Part shown: in pieces, positions 37,884-47,213 of the stretch | Numbering within the stretch: position 1 is the stretch's first letter | Layout of the letters: each line of letters opens with the position of its first letter | Source of the DNA: Streptomyces anulatus | GTDB lineage: Bacteria > Actinomycetota > Actinomycetes > Streptomycetales > Streptomycetaceae | NCBI RefSeq assembly: GCF_014650675.1 | Contig: NZ_BMVK01000001.1 | Coordinates: 310,001 to 374,000, forward strand | Length of the DNA: 64,000 nt | Reading direction: 5' to 3' | Program-made: the position numbers and the translations under genes | The notes under the pieces: generated by a model | What the model saw: the letters and a program-made list of their open reading frames with translations, nothing else | Databases searched by the model: none | Told to the model about the DNA's origin: nothing

Positions 37884-38311
37884 TGCGCCCTCTCAGGCTC
37901 TGTCCCGCGCGGCCGGCACGTACGTCCTGGTCCCCGCCCGCTCTGAAGGGGAGGTCCGCCGGCGCCGGGGAAGAGGCGTCGGCCGACCGAGAGCGGGAGA
38001 GGGCCGGGTCGCACGTACGCCGCACATCACGGGGGAAATACGGAATATGCAGGAGGTACGGGGGGTGCGATGGGGCAGTGGGTACGGAGGTGGGTGGTGA
38101 CTTCGCGTTACTTTAGTCCACCCTGCCATTCGATCGATTCGCGATCAACGAACCGGGCAGCGAGTCGCGCCACCCGTCCGGATGCGGCCAACCCACCCGA
38201 ATGGGTGCATCCCTGTGAGTCCTGTGGGTTAGCTCACAACAAGCCGAGTTGACGTTTTTTGTCCGCCCTCACAGCACGCTCGGGCCAGGTGGGAAGGCTA
38301 ACGTCGTATCC
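37884..38311. other. Divergent intergenic region upstream of the dcw cluster
   Basis: About 430 bases between rsmH (minus) and the carbonic anhydrase gene (plus). It must contain the main dcw promoter on the minus strand and the anhydrase promoter on the plus strand. TTGACG at 38249-38254 is a possible -35 for the latter. I find no gene, no mraZ and no clear terminator. Confidence 0.5.
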
Positions 38312-38875
38312 ATGTCGACTTCCGCTCACTCCCCCGCCGAGTCCATGACGTCCACCGCCGCGGCGGTCCACGAGGGGGGCCAGGTCACCGACCGGCTCGT
38401 CGAACTGAACGCCGGGTACGCCAAGGACTTCCGCGATCCGGGCATGGACGCGCGCCCCGTCCTCCAGGTGGCCGTGGTCGCCTGCATGGACGCCCGTCTC
38501 GACCTGCACGCGGCGCTCGGCCTGGAACTCGGCGACTGCCACACCATCCGTAACGCGGGCGGCGTGGTCACCGACGACGTGATCCGCTCGCTGACCATCA
38601 GCCAGCGGGCGCTCGGCACCCGCAGCGTGGTCCTCATCCACCACACCAACTGCGGCCTGGAGTCCCTCACCGAGGACTTCCGCCAGGAGCTGGAGCGCGA
38701 GGTGGGCCAGCGTCCGGTCTGGGCGGTTGAGGCCTATACGGACGCCGACCAGGACGTGCGCCAGTCGATGCAGCGGGTGCGCACCTCGCCGTTCCTCCTG
38801 CACACCGACGACGTGCGCGGGTTCGTCTTCGACGTCACCACCGGTCTGCTGCGCGAGATCCACTCCGCTTCCTGA
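38312..38875 (+). CDS. Beta-class carbonic anhydrase
   Basis: 187 residues from ATG 38312 (ATG 38345 is possible). Zinc and catalytic residues of the beta class are C58-x-D60-x-R62, H111 and C114 (HHTNCG). It hydrates CO2 to bicarbonate in the cytoplasm. The short length and motif spacing resemble the mycobacterial Rv1284 type. It is followed by 250 bases without a gene before moxR. Confidence 0.93.
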   Translation: MSTSAHSPAESMTSTAAAVHEGGQVTDRLVELNAGYAKDFRDPGMDARPVLQVAVVACMDARLDLHAALGLELGDCHTIRNAGGVVTDDVIRSLTISQRALGTRSVVLIHHTNCGLESLTEDFRQELEREVGQRPVWAVEAYTDADQDVRQSMQRVRTSPFLLHTDDVRGFVFDVTTGLLREIHSAS

Positions 38876-38976
38876 ACGCATTCACCTCGTTTCCCGGCCC
38901 TCCGCCGCACCTCACGCACGCATCACCGCGCCCCGCGGTGCCGAAATCGCGACAGACGCTGACTTTTCACACCCAC

Positions 38977-38985
38977 TTATCCACA
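38977..38985 (+). promoter_or_regulatory. Sequence matching a DnaA box
   Basis: TTATCCACA is an exact match to the E. coli DnaA-box consensus, in the gap between the carbonic anhydrase gene and moxR. Only a single copy is visible, so binding is uncertain. Confidence 0.3.
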
Positions 38986-39126
38986 GGCGAGTGACACGAA
39001 GCGGTAACGGCAACAAGAATGCGGGTGTGACATCCCCGGGTCCTCCGGCGGAGTGTCCGATTTTTCGGGGTGGGCCGCGTGGGTACGCGCGACGGCCCCT
39101 GCACAAAAAGGGCCGAGGAGGGCCGG

Positions 39127-40175
<1,049 letters not shown>

Positions 40176-40179
<4 letters not shown>

Positions 40180-41546
40180 TGGCGGCCGGCGAGCCCGGCG
40201 CCGTGGAGGACGGCGACAGGAAGGGCGGCCTCCGGGCGGCCCTGGGCGGGCTGACCACCCGGGGACGCTCGTTCCTGGCCGCCGGTCTTGCCGCCGCCGT
40301 CTGCGCGTACGTCCTGGGCCAGGGCGATCTGCTGCGGGTCGGGCTGCTGCTGGCCGTGCTGCCCCTGGTCTGCGTGACCGTCCTCTACCGCACCCGTTAC
40401 CGGGTGACGGGCACCCGACGGCTCTCGCCGTCCCGCGTGCCCGCCGGCGCGGAGGCCCGGGTGCACCTGCGGATGGAGAACGTCTCCCGGCTGCCCACCG
40501 GTCTGCTGATGCTCCAGGACCGCGTCCCGTACGTCCTCGGCCCGCGCCCCCGCTTCGTCCTGGACCGGGTGGAGGCGGGCGGCCGGCGCGAGGTGTCCTA
40601 CCGGGTCCGCTCCGACCTGCGCGGCCGCTATCCGCTGGGCCCGCTGCAGCTGCGGCTCAGCGACCCGTTCGGGATGTGCGAGCTGTCCCGCTCCTTCAGC
40701 GCTTACGACACCCTCGTCGTCGTCCCGCGCACGGTGCCGCTGCCGGTGCTGCGGCTGGCGGGCGAGGCCTCCGGGTACGGCGACGGGCGGCAGCGGTCCC
40801 TCGCGCTGGCCGGTGAGGACGACATCATTCCGCGCGGCTACCGGCACGGCGACGACCTGCGCCGGGTCCACTGGCGCTCCACCGCACGCCACGGCGAGCT
40901 GATGGTGCGCCGTGAGGAGCAGCCGCAACGGGCCAGATGCACGGTCCTGCTGGACACCCGGGACATCGGTTACCAGGGCGCCGGGCCCGACTCGGCGTTC
41001 GAATGGGCGGTCTCCGGGGCGGCCTCCGCGCTCGTGCACATGCTGGAGCGCGGCTTCGCCGTACGGCTGCTCACGGACGACGGGAACGCGGTGCCCGGCG
41101 AGGGGTCGGGCGGTTTCGCGGGCTCGACCCAGGAGTCCGCGGACTCGGCCGGTCTGATGCTCGACACGCTCGCGGTCGTCGGCCATTCCGACGGCGGGGG
41201 CCTCTCGCGCGCCCATGACGTGCTGCGCGGCGGCAACGATGGACTGCTCATCGCCTTCTTCGGCGATCTGGACGAGGAACAGGCCGCGGTCGCGGCCCGG
41301 ATGCGGCAGCGGGCCGGGGCCGGGGTCGCCTTCGTCCTGGACAGCGCCGCCTGGGCCGGCGACGAGGACGAGGCGGGACGGGCCGAGGAGCGGCTGCGAC
41401 GGCTGCGCGAGTCGGGCTGGATCGCGGTGCCCGTGGAGCCGGGTGCCGAACTGCCCGCGCTGTGGCAGCTGGCGGGCGGGATGCGCACGGATTCGCCGTC
41501 GGCCCCGAGCGGCGGCGCGACAGGTTTCACGGGGGGATGGTCATGA
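40176..41546 (+). CDS. DUF58 domain-containing membrane protein
   Basis: 456 residues. GTG 40176 overlaps the moxR stop by four bases; ATG 40179 would give a TGATG overlap. Two membrane segments lie near residues 32-68. The DUF58 motif DDLRRVHWRSTARHGELMVR sits near residues 225-245. The region after that resembles a von Willebrand A-like domain without clear metal motifs. It belongs to the MoxR/DUF58/transglutaminase trio; its function is unknown. Confidence 0.9.
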
Positions 41547-43960
41547 GCGGGCGGGCCAGGCTGGCGCTGTGCGCCTATGCGGCGACACTGCTGGCGGCGG
41601 GGGCGCTGATCCCGCTGGTGGACGGGGTCGGGTGGCTGGTGCAGGCGGCGGTGCTGCTCGGCGTCCAGAGCGGGGTGGGCGCCCTCGCGCGCCGGGTGCC
41701 GCTGGCCAGGACGCTGACCATCGGCGTCCAGACGCTGGTCACTCTGCTGCTGCTGACGCTGGTGTTCGTCCGGGACCACGCCCTGTTCGGGGTGCTGCCC
41801 GGACCGGAGGCCCTCATGCGGCTCGGCGAGCTGCTGGTGGCGGGCGGGGAGGACGTCGGCACGTACGCCATCCCGGCACCGATGACCGACGGCATCAAGC
41901 TGATGGTGGTCGGCGGGGTGGTCCTGATCGGTCTTGCGGTGGACGCCCTGGCGGTGACCTTCCGCAGCGCGGCCCCGGCCGGACTGCCCCTCCTCGCCCT
42001 GTATTCGGTCGCGGCCGGTCTCTCCGACGGCGGGGCGAGCTGGCTGTGGTTCCTGCTGGCGGCCTCCGGCTATCTGCTGCTCCTGCTGGCGGAGGGCCGG
42101 GACCGGCTCTCCCAGTGGGGCCGCGTCTTCGGCGGCGCCGCGCGGAATTCGGGCGGTCTGGCCGACGGTCTTGCCGGTGTGGGCGGCGGCTCCTCCCCCG
42201 TCCGCACCGGGCGGCGGATCGGTGTGCTGGCGCTCGGCATCGCCCTGGTGGCCCCGCTGGCCCTGCCCGCCCTGGACAGCGGCCTGCTGGGGGGCAAGGG
42301 TCCGGGGAACGGCAGGGGCAGCGGCGGCGGCACCATCTCCGCGGTGAACCCGCTGGTCTCGCTCCAGAACAACCTCAACCAGCCGGACAACCGGGAGGTG
42401 ATGACGTACCGCAGCAACATCGAGAACCCGCAGAGCCTCTATCTCCGGATCCTGGCCCTGGACGAGTTCAACGGCAGCGAGTGGCGATCCTCCACCCGCC
42501 GGCTGACGGACGTTCCCGACCGCCTCCCCCAGCCCACCGGGCTGGGCCGGGACGTCTCCGTGACCGAGGTCCGGACGAACATCTCCGCATCGCGCTCCTA
42601 CCAGCAGACCTACCTGCCGCTCCCCTACCCGGCCAGCGAGGTCCGCGTCGGCGGCCGCTGGCGGTACGAGCCCGAGGGCCGCACCCTGGTCGGCGACGAC
42701 GGGCAGACCACGCGCGGCGCGCAGTACGAGGTCGGCAGTCTGGTCGTCGAGCCCACGGCGGCCCAGCTCGCGGCCGCAGGGCCGCCGCCGGAGGAGCTGG
42801 TCCGCGAGTACACCCAGGTTCCCGGCTCGCTGCCGGGCGTGGTCGCCGAGACCGCCGAGCAGGTCACCGAAGGCGCGTCCAACGCCTACGAGCAGGCCGT
42901 GAAGCTCCAGGACTGGTTCGCGTCCGACGGCGGCTTCACGTACGACACGACGGTCACCTCGGGGACGGGATCGTCCGCCATCGCCCGGTTCCTCCGCGAC
43001 CGGGAGGGCTTCTGCATCCACTTCTCCTTCTCGATGGCAGCGATGGCCCGGACGCTGGGCATCCCGGCCCGGGTAGCGGTGGGCTTCACCCCGGGCACCA
43101 TGAAGGCGGACGGGGCGATCTCGGTCGGGCTGCGCGACGCGCACGCCTGGCCCGAGCTGTATTTCGAGGGGGTCGGGTGGACCCGCTTCGAGCCCACCCC
43201 CAGCCGGGGCAGCACTCCCTCGTGGACCCGGCCCGAGGTTCCCACGGACAGCGCGAGCGACGTGGCCCAGCCCTCCGCGGACACCTCCGCCGAACCGTCC
43301 GCGGCGCCCTCCGCCGAGGACAGCTGCCCGCCGCAGTTGCGCCAGGAAGGCGGGTGCGGTCCCTCGCAGGAGCCGGGAGCGGCGCTGCCGACCGACCGGG
43401 GCACCCCGGCCGGGACGGTGCTGCTGGTGGTCCTCGCGGCGGTCCTGGTGCTGGTCCTGCCGTTGTCGCCGCTGTTGTGGCGGACCCGGGCGCGGAACCG
43501 CCGGCTGGGCTCCGGGGGCCGGGCGCCGGCGGACGCCGCCGCGCGGACGCTGGCGGCCTGGCGGGAGATCTCCGACGAGGCCTGGGACCACGGCATCGCT
43601 CCGGACGAGTCGCTGACGCCACGGAAGGCGGCGGCCAGGATCGTGCGGCTGGGCCGGCTCGACACCACGGCGGCCGAGGCCGTGCACCGGATCGCGGGCT
43701 CGGTGGAGCAGGTGCTGTACGCCCCCGAGCCGCGTCCCTCGGCCGGGCTGGCCGAGGACGCGCTGACGGTACGGGCGGGTCTGCGGGCATCGGCCGGCCG
43801 GGGCGCCCGACTGCGGGCAACGCTCCTGCCCCGATCGTCCGTCCGGGTGGTGTGGGCCGTCGCGGAGCGCCGGACGGCACTGGCGGAGCGGTGGGCGGGC
43901 CGCCCGGGAGCCGGTCGCTGGACGGCCCGGCTGCGCCGCCTGACGCGTCAGCACAGCTGA
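41543..43960 (+). CDS. TgpA-like membrane transglutaminase (DUF3488/DUF4129)
   Basis: 805 residues from ATG 41543, overlapping the DUF58 stop (ATGA). Several membrane segments fill residues ~5-230. The extracytoplasmic transglutaminase-like domain has the catalytic C491 (GFCIHFSFSM) and H534 (DAHAWPELYF); the usual Asp position reads FEPTP. A Ser/Ala/Pro/Glu linker leads to a last membrane segment near residue 640 and a DUF4129-like tail. The trio likely modifies a surface protein, but the substrate is unknown. Confidence 0.92.
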   Translation: MSGRARLALCAYAATLLAAGALIPLVDGVGWLVQAAVLLGVQSGVGALARRVPLARTLTIGVQTLVTLLLLTLVFVRDHALFGVLPGPEALMRLGELLVAGGEDVGTYAIPAPMTDGIKLMVVGGVVLIGLAVDALAVTFRSAAPAGLPLLALYSVAAGLSDGGASWLWFLLAASGYLLLLLAEGRDRLSQWGRVFGGAARNSGGLADGLAGVGGGSSPVRTGRRIGVLALGIALVAPLALPALDSGLLGGKGPGNGRGSGGGTISAVNPLVSLQNNLNQPDNREVMTYRSNIENPQSLYLRILALDEFNGSEWRSSTRRLTDVPDRLPQPTGLGRDVSVTEVRTNISASRSYQQTYLPLPYPASEVRVGGRWRYEPEGRTLVGDDGQTTRGAQYEVGSLVVEPTAAQLAAAGPPPEELVREYTQVPGSLPGVVAETAEQVTEGASNAYEQAVKLQDWFASDGGFTYDTTVTSGTGSSAIARFLRDREGFCIHFSFSMAAMARTLGIPARVAVGFTPGTMKADGAISVGLRDAHAWPELYFEGVGWTRFEPTPSRGSTPSWTRPEVPTDSASDVAQPSADTSAEPSAAPSAEDSCPPQLRQEGGCGPSQEPGAALPTDRGTPAGTVLLVVLAAVLVLVLPLSPLLWRTRARNRRLGSGGRAPADAAARTLAAWREISDEAWDHGIAPDESLTPRKAAARIVRLGRLDTTAAEAVHRIAGSVEQVLYAPEPRPSAGLAEDALTVRAGLRASAGRGARLRATLLPRSSVRVVWAVAERRTALAERWAGRPGAGRWTARLRRLTRQHS

Positions 43961-43985
43961 GGCGGTCGGGGGGCGACGCACGACA

Positions 43986-44030
43986 GAGCCTCCGGTCCGG
44001 ACCCCGGGAAGGGGTCGGGACCGGAGGCTC
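43986..44030 (+). terminator. Terminator of the MoxR operon
   Basis: GAGCCTCCGGTCC and its exact reverse complement enclose a GC-rich loop, 26 bases after the transglutaminase stop. Confidence 0.8.
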
Positions 44031-44100
44031 GGCGCTGTCGGGCATCGGCGTTACGGCCGACGGCGTCGCGGTCGGGCCATGGGCAACGCCGGGCAACGGC

Positions 44101-44134
44101 TGAGGGGCGGCCGCAGAAATGCGGCCGCCCCTCA
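44101..44134. terminator. Perfect hairpin between convergent genes
   Basis: TGAGGGGCGGCCGC, a 6-base AGAAAT loop and the exact reverse complement. It stands beyond the stop of the DUF3040 gene (minus, ends 44197) and can also catch transcripts from the plus side. Confidence 0.85.
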
Positions 44135-44196
44135 CCCATCGGTGTCATACGTCGTGCCAGTGACCGGCCCTGTGCGGAAGACCAGGGCCGAGGCGT

Positions 44197-44601
44197 CTAC
44201 TGGCCCTGTTCGTCGCGGCGGCGCTGCCACCGCTGCTCGATGCGGTTCATCATCGACCGGCGTTGTCTCGGTCGGCGGCTCGCGCCGCTGTCCCCGCTGC
44301 CTGCGGCAGCCGGCTGTTGTTCACCGGGCTTGGGCGCCTTGCGCCATCCGGTGACCGCGAGCACGGCACAGCCGAGCATGACGAGGAACCCCACCACGCT
44401 GATCCAGATCTGCTGGGCGACCATTCCGGCCATGAGGAGCGCGATACCCACCAGGAAGCCAGCGACCGCCTGATAGACCCTTTTCCGGGTATACGTACGC
44501 AGTCCGCTTCCCTCGAGCGCTGTCGCGAACTTGGGATCTTCGGCGTACAGCGCTCGCTCCATCTGCTCGAGCATGCGCTGCTCGTGCTCCGAGAGCGGCA
44601 C
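44197..44601 (-). CDS. DUF3040 family membrane protein
   Basis: 134 residues from GTG 44601, preceded by GAGGAGGATCCC. The N-terminal segment MPLSEHEQRMLEQMERALYAEDPKFA is the DUF3040 hallmark; two membrane segments follow (about 45-85). The C-terminal tail is very basic with QRRR repeats. This is a common actinobacterial family of unknown function. Confidence 0.92.
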   Translation of the reverse strand: MPLSEHEQRMLEQMERALYAEDPKFATALEGSGLRTYTRKRVYQAVAGFLVGIALLMAGMVAQQIWISVVGFLVMLGCAVLAVTGWRKAPKPGEQQPAAAGSGDSGASRRPRQRRSMMNRIEQRWQRRRDEQGQ

Positions 44602-44786
44602 GGGATCCTCCTCGTCGTCGGCCGCGGGGGCGACCGGTATGCGGCCCTTCCAGGATAGGCAGGGATTCGCCCCCGTGAAACCCGCCCTCTAGCGCTCAGC
44701 CAGTCCGGACCGCTATGTCGGCTCGGTTGTTGAGGCGTAGATTCCCCGACGACCGATCCGCCATGCCGGATGGTGTCACCCGATCA

Positions 44787-44806
44787 TACGGGGCGTACGC
44801 CCCGTA
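44787..44806. terminator. 20-bp perfect palindrome downstream of the methyltransferase
   Basis: TACGGGGCGTACGCCCCGTA reads the same on both strands. It lies 43 bases beyond the methyltransferase stop (minus strand) and could be a terminator or a protein-binding site. The terminator reading is uncertain because the loop is minimal. Confidence 0.45.
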
Positions 44807-44848
44807 CGGGGGTCCTGAGTCCCACTCGGTCCGCAGCTGCGTTGCTGA

Positions 44849-45607
44849 TCAGCGGCGCTTCTCGCCCAGAACGTGGAGCTGGGTGGCGACGGAGTGGAAA
44901 GCGGGCTGCTCGGCGACGGCCGCTTCGAGCTTGAGGAGCGCCTCCATGGCGCCGGGCTCGGTGTCCACCAGGGCGCCCGGCACAAGGTCGGCGAAGACCC
45001 GGACTCCGTGCACCGCGGCGATCTCCAGACCGGCCGCGGAGACCAGGTCGGAGAGCTGCTCGGCGGTGAACCTGCGGGGCACCGGGTCGCCCTCGCCCCA
45101 GCGGCCGGCCGGGTCGGTGAGCGCCTGCCGGGCCTCGGTGAAGTGGCCGGCGAGCGCGCGGGCCAGGACGGCTCCGCCCAGGCCGGCGGCCAGCAGGCTG
45201 AGCGCGCCGGAGGGCCGCAGCGCCTCGACCGCGTTGCGCACGCCCTCGGCGGGCTCGTCGACGTATTCCAGGACGCCGTGGCAGAGCACCGCGTCGAAGC
45301 CGTCGCGCTCCACGACGTCGAACAGGCCGAGGATGTCGCCCTGGACCCCCCGGACCCGGTCGGCGACCCCGGCTTCGGCCGCGCGGCGCTCCAGCGCGAA
45401 GAGCGCGTTGGGGCTGGGGTCGACGACGGTGACCCGGTGGCCGAGCCGGGCCGCGGGCACCGCGAAGTTGCCGGTGCCGCCACCGGTGTCCAGAACATCC
45501 AGGGCGTCCTTGCCGGTCGCCTTGACCTGACGGTCCAGAGCGTCCTTGAGGACCTCCCAGACCACGGCGGTACGGAGGGAGGCGCGGGGGCGCAGCTGGT
45601 CCGACAC
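44849..45607 (-). CDS. SAM-dependent methyltransferase
   Basis: 252 residues from GTG 45607; further upstream in-frame GTG starts exist and are possible. The SAM-binding motif is VLDTGGGTGNFAVP (motif I), followed by VTVVDPSPNAL and GDILGLFD. The layout fits a class I methyltransferase of the UbiE/CmoM-like kind. No substrate can be inferred. It lies just downstream of the HEPN gene on the same strand, 163 bases away. Confidence 0.88.
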   Translation of the reverse strand: MSDQLRPRASLRTAVVWEVLKDALDRQVKATGKDALDVLDTGGGTGNFAVPAARLGHRVTVVDPSPNALFALERRAAEAGVADRVRGVQGDILGLFDVVERDGFDAVLCHGVLEYVDEPAEGVRNAVEALRPSGALSLLAAGLGGAVLARALAGHFTEARQALTDPAGRWGEGDPVPRRFTAEQLSDLVSAAGLEIAAVHGVRVFADLVPGALVDTEPGAMEALLKLEAAVAEQPAFHSVATQLHVLGEKRR

Positions 45608-45770
45608 GGCAGATGACTCCTCGGCAACGTGCCGCCGGGGACGGCGGAGCGTGAACAGTGCGGTGGTGATGTGAGCGGTCACCACCCTATTGCCTCGCAC
45701 CGCCGTCCCGGGCCCGGCGTCGGACCGGCGCGGTCGCCCGTCGTGCGCCGGTCCGGCGCCCGGCCTCGGG

Positions 45771-46298
45771 TCACCCGCCGCCCGGCCGCTCCGGGCGTGG
45801 TTGTGGCAGCACCGGCTGGAGGACCAGGAGCCGTTCCACCAGGCGCAGGAACATGGCCGCGTCGCGCAGCAGGTCGTCGGCGTCGCGCCCGCTGGCGGCC
45901 CCCGGCATGCCGGCCTCCGCACGGGCCCGGCGCAGGGCGCCCGCGGCGAAGAGGGCGCTCCATTCGGTCAGTTCCGGTGCTATCTCCGGGAGGACCTCCC
46001 AGGCACTGCGGATGCGTTCGCGGCGGCGCTTGTTCGTCTCGGGGCGGCCCCGGGCGGCCAGCACGGCCGCCGCGGTGCGCAGGGCGGCGAGGTGTGCGGT
46101 GGCGTACCGCTCGTTCGGCTCGTGGAGCACGGCGGCCTCGTCCAGGCCGGAGCGGGCCTTGGCGAGCAGTTCGAGAGCGGCGGGCGGCGCCGTGCTGCGG
46201 CGCAGCACGGGGTGGACATCGCCGGCCGGACCGGTCAGTGAGGGGGCAGGGCTGCCTGCGCGGCGCCGCGGGGCGGCGGCTGCGGACGAGCTGGCCAT
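45771..46298 (-). CDS. SAV_6107-type HEPN domain protein
   Basis: 175 residues from ATG 46298, with a perfect AGGAGG eight bases upstream. It is an alpha-helical HEPN-like protein. RYATAH near residue 68 has the R-x4-H form seen in HEPN RNases. The core is LLAKARSGLDEAAVLHEPNE and TAHLAALRTAAAVLA. The family name follows the Streptomyces avermitilis protein. No nucleotidyltransferase partner is adjacent, so a toxin pair is not supported. Confidence 0.82.
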   Translation of the reverse strand: MASSSAAAAPRRRAGSPAPSLTGPAGDVHPVLRRSTAPPAALELLAKARSGLDEAAVLHEPNERYATAHLAALRTAAAVLAARGRPETNKRRRERIRSAWEVLPEIAPELTEWSALFAAGALRRARAEAGMPGAASGRDADDLLRDAAMFLRLVERLLVLQPVLPQPRPERPGGG

Positions 46299-46432
46299 GA
46301 CGAACCTCCTGTCGTCGTGTGACGGCTTCGTGGCCGCCTGTGTCCATGGTGGCGGGCCCCACTGACAATCGGTCTCGATGCGGCCCTGACCTGCCGTTTT
46401 GCTTCGAGCGCGAGTTCGGACTACCTTTTTGC

Positions 46433-46446
46433 ACTGACTGGTCAGT
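46433..46446 (+). promoter_or_regulatory. Candidate TetR operator palindrome
   Basis: ACTGAC-TG-GTCAGT is a 14-bp palindrome 17 bases before the GTG of the ABC ATPase gene. It overlaps the probable promoter (TACATA follows at 46446-46451). The TetR gene at the end of this operon is a plausible binder, giving self-repression of the operon. This link is inference. Confidence 0.6.
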
Positions 46447-46463
46447 ACATAAGGGGAGGGTCT

Positions 46464-47213
46464 GTGGAGAGCCCGCACGGCGCGGCTGTCGCCGCCGAGG
46501 ACTTGGGACTGGAAGGACCGCGCGGCCGGGTCTTCCGGAACGTGACGTTCAGTGCCGAGCCAGGCGCGCTGGTGGCCATCGAGGGACCGTCGGGATCGGG
46601 CCGCACCTGCCTGCTGCTCGCCCTGACCGGCCGGATGCGCACCACCGGGGGCCACGCGCGGACCGGTGGTCTGCGGCTGCCCAAGCAGGCCGCCGCCGTC
46701 CGCGGGATCGCCGCCCTGGGGCCCGTCCCGGGGGTCAGTGAGCTGGACCCGGCCTTCACGGTCGCCGAGCACCTGAACGAGCGCGCCCTCCTCCAGGGCC
46801 GCTACGGCGCCTCGCTGCGCACCCTCCTGCGTCCGCGCGCCGAACGCCGGGCCGCCGCCGGGGCCCGGATCGACAAGGCTCTGGAGACCGCCGGCCTCGA
46901 CCTCGCCACGCTGCCCAAGTCGGGGCGCACCTCCGTAAGGGACCTGGAGCGGCTGGAGGCGCTGCGGCTGTCCGTCGCGCTGGCGCTGATCGGCGAGCCG
47001 CGGCTGCTCGCCGTCGACGACACCGACCTCAAGCTCTCGGACGCCGAACGCGACCGGGCCTGGGCGCTGCTGCGCTCCGTGGCCGACGCGGGGACGACCG
47101 TGCTCGCCGTGTGCAGCGAGGCCCCCGAGGACACCCTGGTCGTTCGCACCGCCCCCGCAACCACCACCGATGAGGAGACGGCCGATGCGTTCGCCGAAGC
47201 TGGCCGCGCTTGA
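46464..47213 (+). CDS. Degenerate ABC-type ATPase subunit
   Basis: 249 residues from GTG 46464 (GGGGAGGG upstream). It has the outline of an ABC nucleotide-binding domain but altered catalytic motifs. Walker A reads GPSGSGRT with R47 where Lys is expected, the LSGGQ signature is missing, Walker B is LLAVDDTD without the catalytic Glu, and no switch His is visible in TVLAVCSE. It likely binds nucleotide weakly or not at all. The next gene (permease) starts inside its last 29 bases, so the two are coupled. Confidence 0.85.
   Translation: MESPHGAAVAAEDLGLEGPRGRVFRNVTFSAEPGALVAIEGPSGSGRTCLLLALTGRMRTTGGHARTGGLRLPKQAAAVRGIAALGPVPGVSELDPAFTVAEHLNERALLQGRYGASLRTLLRPRAERRAAAGARIDKALETAGLDLATLPKSGRTSVRDLERLEALRLSVALALIGEPRLLAVDDTDLKLSDAERDRAWALLRSVADAGTTVLAVCSEAPEDTLVVRTAPATTTDEETADAFAEAGRA

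Noticed and set aside
40970..43981. 1003-codon frame opposite DUF58 and transglutaminase genes
   Set aside because: Low-complexity Gln/Arg/Pro-rich shadow; coding sense is clearly the plus strand.
45771..46300. HEPN gene as part of a toxin-antitoxin pair
   Set aside because: No nucleotidyltransferase or antitoxin-like gene is adjacent; the neighbour is a methyltransferase 163 bases away.
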